Shown here in pieces: positions 54,695 through 63,581 of a stretch of 64,000 nt of DNA (its first letter is position 1; each line of letters opens with the position of its first letter). The DNA is taken from contig NZ_AP018686.1 in the NCBI RefSeq assembly GCF_002218045.2, forward strand, positions 930,001 through 994,000. The letters are read 5' to 3'. The notes under the pieces are model-generated. The model had not been told where the DNA came from. It saw only the letters and a program-made list of their open reading frames with translations, and searched no databases. Made by a program: the position numbers and the translations under genes. This DNA is from Vibrio rumoiensis (GTDB taxonomy: Bacteria; Pseudomonadota; Gammaproteobacteria; Enterobacterales; Vibrionaceae).

Positions 54695-55231
54695 ATGGCT
54701 TTAAAACCCACTATATATAAATTTCGTATCGCACTTACTGACATGAATCGTGATTACTATGATTCTTTTAATCTGACTATTGCGCAACACCCTTCAGAAA
54801 GTGAAGATCGCATGATGGCGCGCCTTATTGCCTTCTGTTTAAATGCCAGCCAAGAATTACAATTTACTAAAGGCTTATCCAGCATTGAAGAGCCTGATAT
54901 CTGGTTAAAAACACTGGATGACCAAATTGAGCTTTGGATTGAAGCGGGCGAACCGGACCCGGAACGCATCAAAAAAGCCACTCGCCTCGCTAAACAAGTC
55001 AAAGTATACAGCTTTAACACCAAATCAGATGTGTGGTGGAAGCAAAATGAATCGAAATTTGCGCAACTCAAAGCAACCGTTGTGCGTTTAGAACATCAAG
55101 GTATTCAGGCCTTCAGCCAAATGACCGCCAGAACCTTAGATTTAGGGGTGATGCTGTCGGGCAATACCGCTTATGTCTCAAGTGATGACAAACAATGTGA
55201 AATTAATTGGGAAACCTTGCAAGAGTCATAG
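54695..55231 (+). CDS. yaeQ: YaeQ family protein
   Basis: 178 aa, PD-(D/E)XK-like fold protein seen in many gamma-proteobacteria. Characteristic start MALKPTIYKFRIALTDMNR and motifs HPSESEDRMMARLIAFC, DIWLKTLDDQIELWIEAGEPD and KQVKVYSFN. E. coli YaeQ has been linked genetically to RfaH function; the biochemical role is unclear. Confidence 0.92.
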   Translation: MALKPTIYKFRIALTDMNRDYYDSFNLTIAQHPSESEDRMMARLIAFCLNASQELQFTKGLSSIEEPDIWLKTLDDQIELWIEAGEPDPERIKKATRLAKQVKVYSFNTKSDVWWKQNESKFAQLKATVVRLEHQGIQAFSQMTARTLDLGVMLSGNTAYVSSDDKQCEINWETLQES

Positions 55232-55310
55232 CAAAATATAGGGAACTTGTTTTTTTGTCTCACTTGTTTGTTATGATGAATCCAGAAAATAACTCTATTA
55301 AGGAACACGG

Positions 55311-55667
55311 ATGCTTCGTTTGTTAACTGTTCGCCTGTGCGCATTAGCACTTCCTTTGATGCTGGCCTTTTCAACCCATGCGGCCACACCGGAAAGATTG
55401 TCAGATTCAGATGTCGCTCGTTATTTTGTATGCAGTTATCTCCATACGGAAGACAGCTATAAAATCGGTGCTTATTTGATAAAGAACTACGAAACTCAAT
55501 GGTATAGCTATAGCGAAACCTACAAAGCTTTGGTGAATAACCGATTGGCTGAAATTTCTCGTGAGCAAGGCGTGTCTAAGTTTAAAGCAGAAGATGAACT
55601 TTCGACCAAATACCAATGCAATAATGCCTATATCGATTTGATTGGGTTAAGCAATATTAAGATTTAA
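55311..55667 (+). CDS. Small exported protein of unknown function
   Basis: 118 aa with signal peptide (LCALALPLMLAFSTHAA). Mature part of about 93 residues, helical, with two Cys (FVCSYLHTEDSYKIGAYL, KYQCNNAYIDL). AAGGA precedes the ATG. Not recognised; it is 16 bases before the glutaredoxin gene, so possibly co-transcribed. Confidence 0.72.
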   Translation: MLRLLTVRLCALALPLMLAFSTHAATPERLSDSDVARYFVCSYLHTEDSYKIGAYLIKNYETQWYSYSETYKALVNNRLAEISREQGVSKFKAEDELSTKYQCNNAYIDLIGLSNIKI

Positions 55668-55683
55668 TCATTAGGAGAAAATA

Positions 55684-55941
55684 ATGACTGAGAAAAATAC
55701 TCAAGGACTGGCGTTATACCATTTTGAAACTTGCCCGTATTGCCAAAAAGTACGTCGTGCAATGGTAGAGTTAGGTATTAATATTGAGCTACGTGATACT
55801 CGTCAAAATCCTGAGTACCGTGAAGAACAAGTTAACGGTGGCGGTAAAGGACAAGTACCATGCCTACGCATCGAGCAGGCAGGTGAAATCACTTGGATGT
55901 ATGAATCAGACGCGATTATTGATTACCTAAAAGCACTATAA
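55684..55941 (+). CDS. Glutaredoxin-like protein (CPYC)
   Basis: 85 aa thioredoxin-fold protein. Active site CPYC (FETCPYCQKVRRAM), the cis-Pro loop QVPCLRIE and the glutathione-binding end WMYESDAIIDYL indicate a dithiol glutaredoxin/GST-N-type reductase. Good AGGAG ribosome binding site. A second member of the same family, with CPFC, is encoded 145 bases downstream. Confidence 0.9.
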   Translation: MTEKNTQGLALYHFETCPYCQKVRRAMVELGINIELRDTRQNPEYREEQVNGGGKGQVPCLRIEQAGEITWMYESDAIIDYLKAL

Positions 55942-55955
55942 TCCGATAAAAATTG

Positions 55956-55988
55956 AAAAGCTGATCGCGATAACGATCAGCTTTTTTT
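55956..55988 (+). terminator. Rho-independent terminator after the first glutaredoxin gene
   Basis: AAAGCTGATCG and CGATCAGCTTT flank a 6-base loop, followed by TTTTT. Confidence 0.9.
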
Positions 55989-56085
55989 GTGCCTTGTAAC
56001 ACAAGTTACTCGTATTCTCTTTTGAATATTCAACACTTGCTTTATTATGCCGCCCACTCTCCAACATCATCAAAAGGACAATGAC

Positions 56086-56448
56086 ATGGCTGTTATTCGC
56101 TGGATCCTTGGTCGCATCATTTTATTACTCAACTTTATCTTTTCACCACGCGGCGTAAAGCGTCCCCCGGAAGCTCAACAAGTAATCAATGAGCGAACTC
56201 AACATCTCGCGCTTTACCAATTTGATGCTTGCCCATTTTGCGTCAAAGTTCGTCGCGCAATGAAGCGTAATAGCCTAAAGATCGAACTAAGAGATGCTAA
56301 AGTTGAACCGCATCGCCAGACACTGCTAGACGGTGGCGGTCGCGTAAAAGTACCTTGCCTACGCATTGAAAAAGAAGGTGAAGTGACTTGGATGTATGAA
56401 TCTAACGACATCATTCAATATTTAGAACAAGACATCGTAAACGCGTAA
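56086..56448 (+). CDS. Membrane-anchored glutaredoxin-like protein (CPFC)
   Basis: 120 aa from the ATG at 56086, with AAAGGA 8 bases upstream; the longer frame is not used. An N-terminal hydrophobic segment (IRWILGRIILLLNFIF) probably anchors it in the inner membrane. The domain that follows has CPFC (FDACPFCVKVRRAMKR), KVPCLRIEKEGEVTWMYES and IIQYL. It is a clear paralogue of the preceding soluble protein. Confidence 0.9.
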   Translation: MAVIRWILGRIILLLNFIFSPRGVKRPPEAQQVINERTQHLALYQFDACPFCVKVRRAMKRNSLKIELRDAKVEPHRQTLLDGGGRVKVPCLRIEKEGEVTWMYESNDIIQYLEQDIVNA

Positions 56449-56475
56449 TTTAGCTTGGCGCTCGTCATACTATAT

Positions 56476-56515
56476 AACGATTAGCCGAATCATTTACATC
56501 ACTCGGCTAATCGTT
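56476..56515. terminator. Convergent inverted repeat, probable terminator
   Basis: AACGATTAGCCGA and TCGGCTAATCGTT are perfect 13-bp arms around a 14-base loop, between convergent genes. Poor T tract. Confidence 0.65.
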
Positions 56516-56535
56516 AAGCATTATAATACTTATAC

Positions 56536-57438
56536 TTAAATTATATTCTCGTCAGAAAGCCCGCCTGCTGCTTCATCCATCGAAAACCATTCTGTTTCCG
56601 TCTTCGAACCACAGTGCTTCATTTTCGCCAGATTAAAGCTCGGCACTTCAAGTAGGTATAACGCTTCACCGAACTCTTTCAAACCGGCCTGACAAAACGA
56701 CTGAATAAAACTATTGGTTTGACCACGATTTAACTCACTTACCGACTTCATATCTCCAAACGTAAAAACCAATATCGGTACGTATTCATACCAATCTACA
56801 TTACATTGGAAATCATTGGGGTGTTCATCCCCCCAAGTACGGCATTGTTTTAAGAACACCACAAAAGGCGAATGAGCAGGCTTAGCAATAGGAGTCCACT
56901 CTTGCCAACGGCTAGTTTTACAATCGTACTGGCGTTGGATTTGAGTAGCAAAAATCGTCACGACCACATGGCCTTCAGCTTGATGCAGATTAACCGCATG
57001 ACAATAAGGCATAATTAACCCATGTGATAACATCATTAAATAAAGCTGCGAGCTGTCGTAATGGCTAAACGATAAATCCAATTCATAGACATCAGATTTA
57101 GTCGTTAATTGGCAGTAAACCGGAAAATCGAGGGCGGTGTTAATCACTTGGCAATGACGCTCCACCGTTTGCATGGCTTCGACTTCTGGTGAAATGAATG
57201 ACGCAGATTTAATTAACTCAGATTGATGACCGTAATCTTGAGGATCTGAGTGGGCGTGAAGATCAGAATTAAGTGAATGAGTAGTCGGTTGAGTCGATAA
57301 AGCGCTGCAACCGGTCACTAAAATCAGCAGCAACCAAATCCCTATTTTCCAGCCAGTATTGCTTTTCCAATAGGCATCGTTTTTTTCGCCAACATGTTTT
57401 TTTTCACCAACATAGCAAGGCGCAATTAATCCTTTCAT
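56536..57438 (-). CDS. Lipoprotein of unknown function
   Basis: 300 aa. A lipobox (LLLILVTGC) lies unusually far in, near residue 44, so the real start may be downstream of 57438, but no better codon with a ribosome binding site stands out. The mature part carries at least eight Cys, some likely paired. Family not recognised. Confidence 0.72.
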   Translation of the reverse strand: MKGLIAPCYVGEKKHVGEKNDAYWKSNTGWKIGIWLLLILVTGCSALSTQPTTHSLNSDLHAHSDPQDYGHQSELIKSASFISPEVEAMQTVERHCQVINTALDFPVYCQLTTKSDVYELDLSFSHYDSSQLYLMMLSHGLIMPYCHAVNLHQAEGHVVVTIFATQIQRQYDCKTSRWQEWTPIAKPAHSPFVVFLKQCRTWGDEHPNDFQCNVDWYEYVPILVFTFGDMKSVSELNRGQTNSFIQSFCQAGLKEFGEALYLLEVPSFNLAKMKHCGSKTETEWFSMDEAAGGLSDENII

Positions 57439-57563
57439 TACGCCCTCCTACACCTAAAAAACTGACACGCTATTTAGTAAGGATAGTTGGTATTTATCGC
57501 TTTGTAGCAGCCGATACTTTTGCTTTTGATATTGGTGGCTTTAGAGGCTACGGCTTATATGCA

Positions 57564-58481
57564 CTAATTGTTTTGAATTCGGTCTTTCACTTTACCAAAC
57601 AAAGTAAAAATACCGACCAAAAACGCGCCCGCTGCCAACCCTAGAATACCGGTAATAATGAATGGTAATACCGACCCCACCAAAGGTAATGTCGCCACAC
57701 TGTGATGAATACCAACTGTGAAATGATGCACTGCCGGTATCGTATGTTCAATAATGCCACCACCGACTAGAAACATTGCGACGGTTCCAACTACGGTTAA
57801 TACTTTCATTAGCTTAGGCGCAGCGGCAACCAAACCATTACCGATGAGGTTCATCGCGCCTTGGCCTGCACTTTTTCGTTGTAAATAAAATCCCAGATCA
57901 TCCAGTTTGACGATACCAGCAACTAAGCCGTATACACCGCAAGTCATGATAAAAGCAATTAAGCTCACCACCACAATTTGCGTCAATTGCGGATGGCCTT
58001 GAACAATCCCTAAGGCGATCACGATAATTTCTAGTGAAAGAATAAAATCGGTGCGGATGGCGCCTTTAATTTTCTTTTTCTCATACGCAACCAGATCTTC
58101 AGGCTCTGATTCTTGGTTCTCTGTTTCATGAGGTTGATGATGGTGAGGCAGATATTTCTCTAAAACTTTTTCAGCACCTTCATAACACAGATACAAACCG
58201 CCCACTAATAACACCGGCATAATAAGCCAGGGGGCTAACGCACTGACAATCAACGCCGATGGCACGAGAATAAGCTTATTCTTAAAGGAACCTTTTGCGA
58301 CCCCCCATACCACCGGGATCTCTCTTTCTGCTCGTACACCAGTAACCTGCTGCGCATTTAAAGCTAAATCATCGCCTAATACACCCGCTGTCTTTTTAGC
58401 CGCAACCTTTGACATCACCGCAACGTCATCTAAAACCGATGCAATATCATCCAATAACGTTAATAAACTTAAACCTGCCAT
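57564..58481 (-). CDS. DUF808 inner membrane protein (YedI-like)
   Basis: 305 aa with several membrane segments. It begins MAGLSLLTLLDDIASVLDDVAV, the DUF808 signature, and carries KLPHHHQP-type histidines (KYLPHHHQPHETENQ) in a cytoplasmic loop. The role is unknown. AAGGTAAGG lies before the ATG. Confidence 0.9.
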   Translation of the reverse strand: MAGLSLLTLLDDIASVLDDVAVMSKVAAKKTAGVLGDDLALNAQQVTGVRAEREIPVVWGVAKGSFKNKLILVPSALIVSALAPWLIMPVLLVGGLYLCYEGAEKVLEKYLPHHHQPHETENQESEPEDLVAYEKKKIKGAIRTDFILSLEIIVIALGIVQGHPQLTQIVVVSLIAFIMTCGVYGLVAGIVKLDDLGFYLQRKSAGQGAMNLIGNGLVAAAPKLMKVLTVVGTVAMFLVGGGIIEHTIPAVHHFTVGIHHSVATLPLVGSVLPFIITGILGLAAGAFLVGIFTLFGKVKDRIQNN

Positions 58482-58894
58482 GCCTTACCTTCTTTAGTCT
58501 GCCTTGAGAGCGTATTGTAGCCTTAGAACGTATTGTAACCTTAAATTGCACTTTAACTTTAGTTCGCGCTTTAATATCAGCACGCACTTTAGCACTGAAT
58601 GAATACACTAACCTAGTGTCGTTCCATCGCTGACATTTTCATTTAACTCTTCAAACAAAAAAACGTTCAATTTCTTTAACAAAAACATCACCCTTGTGCA
58701 ATTAATCAACATTAAACACTGCCAAAGTAAGTTTTAGTAGATTAAAATCACATTATGGTTCGTTAATTTCGATATATTCATAAACTTCAGGTAAAGTGCG
58801 GCCTTTTAAAATTAGCGCTTTCATTTTGTGATCACTATGGTCTGTTGATCTTAGGGACAATCACGCCCGAAAGCCAAATAAACTAGAGGCTATA
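58482..58894. other. Divergent DUF808/nhaC intergenic with a short tandem repeat
   Basis: No gene was seen. The sequence CGTATTGTARCCTTA occurs twice in tandem near 58511-58545. The promoters of both flanking genes must lie here but were not fixed. Confidence 0.5.
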
Positions 58895-60331
58895 ATGACG
58901 TACCAGCCAACGCGCTTACCCAGCTTGACACAAGTCTTTATTTCACTAGGACTGTTCTTATTATTGGCGTTTTCTTTTACTGCTAAATTAGACCTGCCCA
59001 TCCAACTCGCGCTGTATATTGGTTGGTTTATCATCATTGGCTTAGGCATCTTTCTTGGCCATAAGTACAAAGATCTAGAAAAAGCCGCGTTAGACGGGAT
59101 CTCTAATGGTTTAGGCGCCGTGCTGATTTTATTAGCCGTGGGTGCCCTGGTTGGAACCTGGATTTCTGGTGGTATTGTTCCAACCATTATTTATTATGGT
59201 CTAAAAGCTATCCATCCTTCTATTTTCCTTTTAGCGACCATGATCATCTGTTCTTTAACCGCATTAGCAACAGGGACCTCTTGGGGATCTGCTGGTACAG
59301 CGGGGATTGCCATGATGGGGATTGGCCAAGGTCTTGGCGTTCCGGCTCCAATTACCGCGGGTGCTGTCCTTTCTGGTTGTTACTTTGGTGATAAAATGTC
59401 GCCACTGTCTGATTCTGTGATTTTGGCTTCTTCAATGTCGAATGTCGAAGTCATGGAGCACATCAAGGGTATGCTTCCGATTGCTTTGATTAGCTATATC
59501 ATTACTGGTGTGTTGTTTACCGCATTTGGCTTTCACTATGCAGGCAAAGTCGACATGTCACAGGTTCAAGGCGTGATTACAGCCATGGAGCAACAGTTCA
59601 CCATTACCCCACTCTCCTTTGTGCCGGTGATTATTGTGCTTGGTTTACTCGCAATGCGTATGCCTTCATTCCCTGTAATCAGCTTTGGCTCACTATTGGG
59701 TATCGTCTGGGCCGTCTACGTGCAAGATATTGATTTTTTAACCGCATTCAATACTGCATGGGCACCTTACAGCATTAGCTCTGGCGTGGATTTCATTGAC
59801 GCAATCTTAAACCGCGGTGGCATGTCTTCCATGCTCGGTTCTGTCGCGGTGATTGTGTTTGGTCTCGGTTTTGGTGGCTTACTGGATAAAGTGGGTCTAT
59901 TAGAAACCGTGGCGAAATTATTTGAAAAACGCATTCAAAGTGCAGGCTCTCTTGCTTCAAGCACCATTGCCACCGCCTTTATGGGTAACGTATTTGGTTC
60001 TGCTATGTATGTGTCTTTGATTCTTACGCCTAAAATTTGTGCGAAGAATTACGACCGCCTAGGCTACCAACGTAAGAACCTGTCTCGTAATGCTGAGTTT
60101 GGTGGCACGTTAACCTCAGGTATGGTGCCTTGGAGTGATAACGGTATCTACATGGCGAGTATCTTAGGTGTGGCGACGCTATCGTATGCACCATTTATGT
60201 GGCTAAGCTTCATTTGTATCTTCGTGACTATTCTATGCTCTTACATGGGTTGGTTTGTCGATAAATGCGAACCTATTGCGCAAGTAGAACAAGAAGAAGC
60301 GGTTGAGCTAAAGCCGCAAACCGCCTCTTAA
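58895..60331 (+). CDS. nhaC: Na+/H+ antiporter, NhaC family
   Basis: 478 aa with about eleven membrane segments. NhaC motifs: LTALATGTSWGSAGTAGIAMMGIG, SGCYFGDKMSPLSDSVILASS and GGTLTSGMVPWSDNGIYMASILG. It should exchange sodium for protons at the inner membrane, useful in sea water or alkaline conditions, though some family members exchange organic anions. AGAGG precedes the ATG. Confidence 0.92.
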   Translation: MTYQPTRLPSLTQVFISLGLFLLLAFSFTAKLDLPIQLALYIGWFIIIGLGIFLGHKYKDLEKAALDGISNGLGAVLILLAVGALVGTWISGGIVPTIIYYGLKAIHPSIFLLATMIICSLTALATGTSWGSAGTAGIAMMGIGQGLGVPAPITAGAVLSGCYFGDKMSPLSDSVILASSMSNVEVMEHIKGMLPIALISYIITGVLFTAFGFHYAGKVDMSQVQGVITAMEQQFTITPLSFVPVIIVLGLLAMRMPSFPVISFGSLLGIVWAVYVQDIDFLTAFNTAWAPYSISSGVDFIDAILNRGGMSSMLGSVAVIVFGLGFGGLLDKVGLLETVAKLFEKRIQSAGSLASSTIATAFMGNVFGSAMYVSLILTPKICAKNYDRLGYQRKNLSRNAEFGGTLTSGMVPWSDNGIYMASILGVATLSYAPFMWLSFICIFVTILCSYMGWFVDKCEPIAQVEQEEAVELKPQTAS

Positions 60332-60359
60332 AACCAAGCTATTAAGCGTTTTTTAGATA

Positions 60360-60390
60360 CAAAAATGCCGCTAATTTAGCGGCATTTTTT
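60360..60390 (+). terminator. Rho-independent terminator after nhaC
   Basis: AAAATGCCGCTAA and TTAGCGGCATTTT pair around a very short loop, with TT following. A tract on the other side may serve the convergent gene. Confidence 0.88.
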
Positions 60391-60430
60391 ATCGCAATTA
60401 CTTATCAATGGCTGTTACACCGACATCGAA

Positions 60431-60757
60431 TTAACGACGTTTGTTGGCTAAGTAAGCGTCTTCAGAAATTGTGTTTCCTTGCTGATCTTGCACAGTGAAA
60501 ACATAATTCATACCCGACCCTGCAACATTACTCACGACGATTTGACCGTTATCATCCGTCATGCGAGTTTTAGGACCGAAACCTTTAATTTCTACTGGGT
60601 AGTTAGCTAACGGTTGACCATCCTGGGTCACCTTAACTACCGCTTGATCGCCAGCGTGAGAATTCACATCTAGCTTAATTCCATTTGAAGTAGAAGCCAT
60701 TACTGCTGAACTTAGTACTAAAGACGTCGCAAGCATTGTTGTAGATAACATTTTCAT
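60431..60757 (-). CDS. Small exported protein with an Ig-like/carboxypeptidase-regulatory-like fold
   Basis: 108 aa with a signal peptide (MKMLSTTMLATSLVLSSAVMA). The mature part (VTQDGQPLANYPVEIKGFG, MTDDNGQIVVSNVAGSGM) follows the pattern of beta-sandwich domains of the regulatory-like type. Function unknown. AGGAGC lies upstream of the ATG. Confidence 0.78.
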   Translation of the reverse strand: MKMLSTTMLATSLVLSSAVMASTSNGIKLDVNSHAGDQAVVKVTQDGQPLANYPVEIKGFGPKTRMTDDNGQIVVSNVAGSGMNYVFTVQDQQGNTISEDAYLANKRR

Positions 60758-60949
60758 AATTAGCTCCTTTCTTAAACAAATTCACCATTGAACTCATTCA
60801 TGCCAATTATCATAACGTGATATGCATCACAATAAATTAGATTTTTTCGCTCGATACCATCGAAAAAATCGAACAAGAAAATGTGAACTATTTTTGCTCT
60901 TCTACAGCCCTTATCAGCTCTAGATTTGCGTGATGACCCCTTATTGGAT

Positions 60950-60985
60950 ATAAAAATAGGGCGATGAATAAACTTTCATCGCCCT
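60950..60985 (-). terminator. Rho-independent terminator of the PAS-GGDEF gene
   Basis: AGGGCGATGAA and TTCATCGCCCT flank a 6-base loop; on the minus strand ATTTTTA follows. Confidence 0.85.
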
Positions 60986-61047
60986 GACTTTATTGCGCTT
61001 TTATTTACGTTTTCTTAACCAAATTTATTCGATTTCAAACGAAACAA

Positions 61048-61908
61048 CTAAACAAAATGCGAACGGTTACGCCCACTTTCTTTCGCTTTATAGAGTGCTT
61101 CATCGACCCTTTTAACTAGCCCACGTTTTTCATCACCACTCACAATCACCGACGCACCGATACTGACGGTCACTTTACGATCATCAAGAATGTTGTAGCT
61201 TTCCACTGCCTGGCGAATGGTTTCCGTACGCTGCTCTAGGTTCTCCTGATCGATCACGTTATCCAAAATAACCACAAACTCTTCACCACCAATACGGTAT
61301 ATCTTGCCAGAATCAGCCACAACTTCTTTTAATACCGTGCTTAAACGAACTAACGCATCATCACCTTTATCATGGCCAAGCTCATCATTTATCAATTTGA
61401 AGAAATCAATATCTAGCAAGATTAGACCGTAACGTTCAGCATCGTCTTTTTCTAACACTTTTTGTAAATCCGTTTCGTATTTTCTGCGGTTGTTTACTTT
61501 AGTGAGAGCATCCGTATTGGAAAGTTCTTCTAGCTGCTTCTCTGCGGTGATATCCACCACAACGCCAGTAAACCCGATGATGTCACCATTTTCGTATAAA
61601 GGTTTGTATATCGCATGGTAGTGATGAGGATTACCATCTGCCTTAACAAAGAAGGAGTCATATCTGATGCTTTCCCCTTGCAACACTTTTTTATAATGCG
61701 GCAAGTTATTATTAAAGCCTTCTTCTCCAATCACTTCAGACATGTGCATCCCAACCGCTTTTTGTTGGTCGATGTTATGCACTTCAGCAAAAAAAGGGTT
61801 GATGTAGGTGTAAGTTAAATCGCAACCAACCGAGAAAAATAACAAGGGTGCCGAATCGATCAATTGTTCAAAAACTTCAGGCGTTGAAGGGGTTACATTG
61901 CAGGGCAT
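61048..61908 (-). CDS. PAS-GGDEF diguanylate cyclase
   Basis: 286 aa cytoplasmic protein. PAS domain at about 10-125 (YINPFFAEVHNIDQQKAVGMH) and GGDEF domain at about 130-286 with active GGEEF (IYRIGGEEFVVIL) and GRNRSHFV end. The inhibitory RxxD site is not present (ADSG at that place). No membrane segment. It probably makes cyclic di-GMP under control of a cytoplasmic signal or redox state. Single gene with its own terminator. Confidence 0.9.
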   Translation of the reverse strand: MPCNVTPSTPEVFEQLIDSAPLLFFSVGCDLTYTYINPFFAEVHNIDQQKAVGMHMSEVIGEEGFNNNLPHYKKVLQGESIRYDSFFVKADGNPHHYHAIYKPLYENGDIIGFTGVVVDITAEKQLEELSNTDALTKVNNRRKYETDLQKVLEKDDAERYGLILLDIDFFKLINDELGHDKGDDALVRLSTVLKEVVADSGKIYRIGGEEFVVILDNVIDQENLEQRTETIRQAVESYNILDDRKVTVSIGASVIVSGDEKRGLVKRVDEALYKAKESGRNRSHFV

Positions 61909-62018
61909 AACAACCTCGAGATATAAGCTTATAAATCATTGTTAATAATAGAATCAGTATATACTCAGCCCCTTTAAAAGGCAGCATAACGAGTTCTCAT
62001 AGTTGTAAAATAATATAT

Positions 62019-62058
62019 GAAAACCCCTGAAACTTTTCAGTTTCAGGGGTTTCGTTTT
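62019..62058. terminator. Terminator after the dms operon
   Basis: AAACCCCTGAAACT and AGTTTCAGGGGTTT flank a 4-base loop. T tracts exist on both sides, so it can also stop transcripts from the other direction. Confidence 0.85.
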
Positions 62059-62085
62059 TTATATTTTACTTGGGACGGTTTGTGA

Positions 62086-62934
62086 CTAAATCAAACCAAA
62101 AGTAAAGTGCATACCATAAAACACACCGCGACCAAATATTTCAGCAGCAATCAACGCCACCAGTGCAACGAGGCTATAAAAGCGTACTTTATTGCTTTCT
62201 TGGTGTGCCGATACCGACCACAATACTACTGCAATCAGCATCAAGATACATTGCGTCATGATCATGCTTGAGTATTCCGTCAACACAGTCGTGCCTTGGT
62301 GAATAGACGTTACCACCGTTGAGAAATCCAACACGCGAGAAATCATGACCACAAAGTGCACGGCGATCAGTAACACACCAACACCTGCAATAATTTTGTT
62401 TGATTTCACTGAACGCACATCAAAGGCATTCAGCAATACGTAACCAAACAATAGACCGGCAGTGATCACGGTGAATGTGAACTCAATAGGCGTGTAGATG
62501 CTATCCCATAACGGCACCGTATTGATCAAATACACTTTGATCATCGCCGCCATGAATACCACACCCGCTAACGAACCTAGGTGACGTAAACCCGTACGTA
62601 ATGAACGAGTGCCCACATTCAATACTTCTGATAACCAGTAAAAACCCGCAATCGCAAAGAAGATTGACCCCGTTAGGATTTCATTCGATAGACCAGATGC
62701 GCCAACGCGATTAAACGAGTTAAACGCGCGCAATGGTGAGCCTAAGTGCATCGTAGACGCAGCGAAACCAATCGCCATAAAGCCCAATACGAAGAACAAA
62801 GCTTTCATCGCTAGGTTCTTGCTTTCTTGCTCATCTGCGACACACATTAAGCGAGTGCTCACTAATAAATAAGCGCCCACCGCACATTGTGCTAATACGG
62901 TAAAGAAAACTAAAGGGAGTTCTAAAAAGTGCAT
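62086..62934 (-). CDS. dmsC: DMSO reductase membrane anchor subunit
   Basis: 282 aa with about eight membrane segments. It anchors DmsAB at the inner membrane and oxidises menaquinol. Family landmarks: LELPLVFFTVLAQCAVGAYL at the start and STMHLGSPLRAFNSFNRVG with the conserved His-Leu-Gly-Ser-Pro. Its ATG overlaps the dmsB stop by one base. Last gene of dmsABC. Confidence 0.92.
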   Translation of the reverse strand: MHFLELPLVFFTVLAQCAVGAYLLVSTRLMCVADEQESKNLAMKALFFVLGFMAIGFAASTMHLGSPLRAFNSFNRVGASGLSNEILTGSIFFAIAGFYWLSEVLNVGTRSLRTGLRHLGSLAGVVFMAAMIKVYLINTVPLWDSIYTPIEFTFTVITAGLLFGYVLLNAFDVRSVKSNKIIAGVGVLLIAVHFVVMISRVLDFSTVVTSIHQGTTVLTEYSSMIMTQCILMLIAVVLWSVSAHQESNKVRFYSLVALVALIAAEIFGRGVFYGMHFTFGLI

Positions 62935-63581
62935 TAGATCACCTCCTTAGGATTTTGTAGGAAGCCTGAAGTATCCCCTAATGGTTTCGCATTCGGGTTT
63001 AACTTCACGATAAGGTTCGGGCTAGTTAAGCGTGAATCAGGTAGTGGTGCACAGTCTGCGTTATTACCATATTTCGCACGTAACTCATCAATTGGGCCAA
63101 ACTCAATTGCACGTAATGGGCATGAATCGACACAGATTGGCATCAAGCCTTCAGCAACACGTTCATAACAACCATCACATTTAGTCATGTGACCTTTTTC
63201 TTCGCTGTATTGTGGGGCGCCGTAAGGACAAGCCATGTGACAGTATTTACAACCAATGCACACTTCTTCGTTTACCACCACTAAACCATCTTCTTCACGT
63301 TTATGCATCGCACCAGATGGACAAACCTTAGTACAAGCAGGGTTAGAGCAATGGTTACAAGCGATAGACAAGTAGTATGAGTAAACATCTTGACGATATA
63401 CGCCATTGTTCTCAGTCCAATTACCACCTACGTATTCGTAAATACGGCGAAAGTTACGTTTAATGTCTAGGTCTTTATTGTCTTTACACGAAAGCTGACA
63501 AGTTTTACAACCCGTACATTTGCTTGAGTCAATATAGAAGCCGTACTGCTTCTTAACACCGGTTGAAGTCGTTACGCTCAT
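62934..63581 (-). CDS. dmsB: DMSO reductase iron-sulfur subunit
   Basis: 215 aa, carries four [4Fe-4S] clusters that move electrons from DmsC to DmsA. Cysteine groups: CTGCKTCQLSC, CNHCSNPACTKVCPSGA, CIGCKYCHMACPYG and KCDGCYERV with CVDSCPLRA. The start overlaps the dmsA stop by four bases (ATGA), indicating coupled translation. Confidence 0.94.
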   Translation of the reverse strand: MSVTTSTGVKKQYGFYIDSSKCTGCKTCQLSCKDNKDLDIKRNFRRIYEYVGGNWTENNGVYRQDVYSYYLSIACNHCSNPACTKVCPSGAMHKREEDGLVVVNEEVCIGCKYCHMACPYGAPQYSEEKGHMTKCDGCYERVAEGLMPICVDSCPLRAIEFGPIDELRAKYGNNADCAPLPDSRLTSPNLIVKLNPNAKPLGDTSGFLQNPKEVI

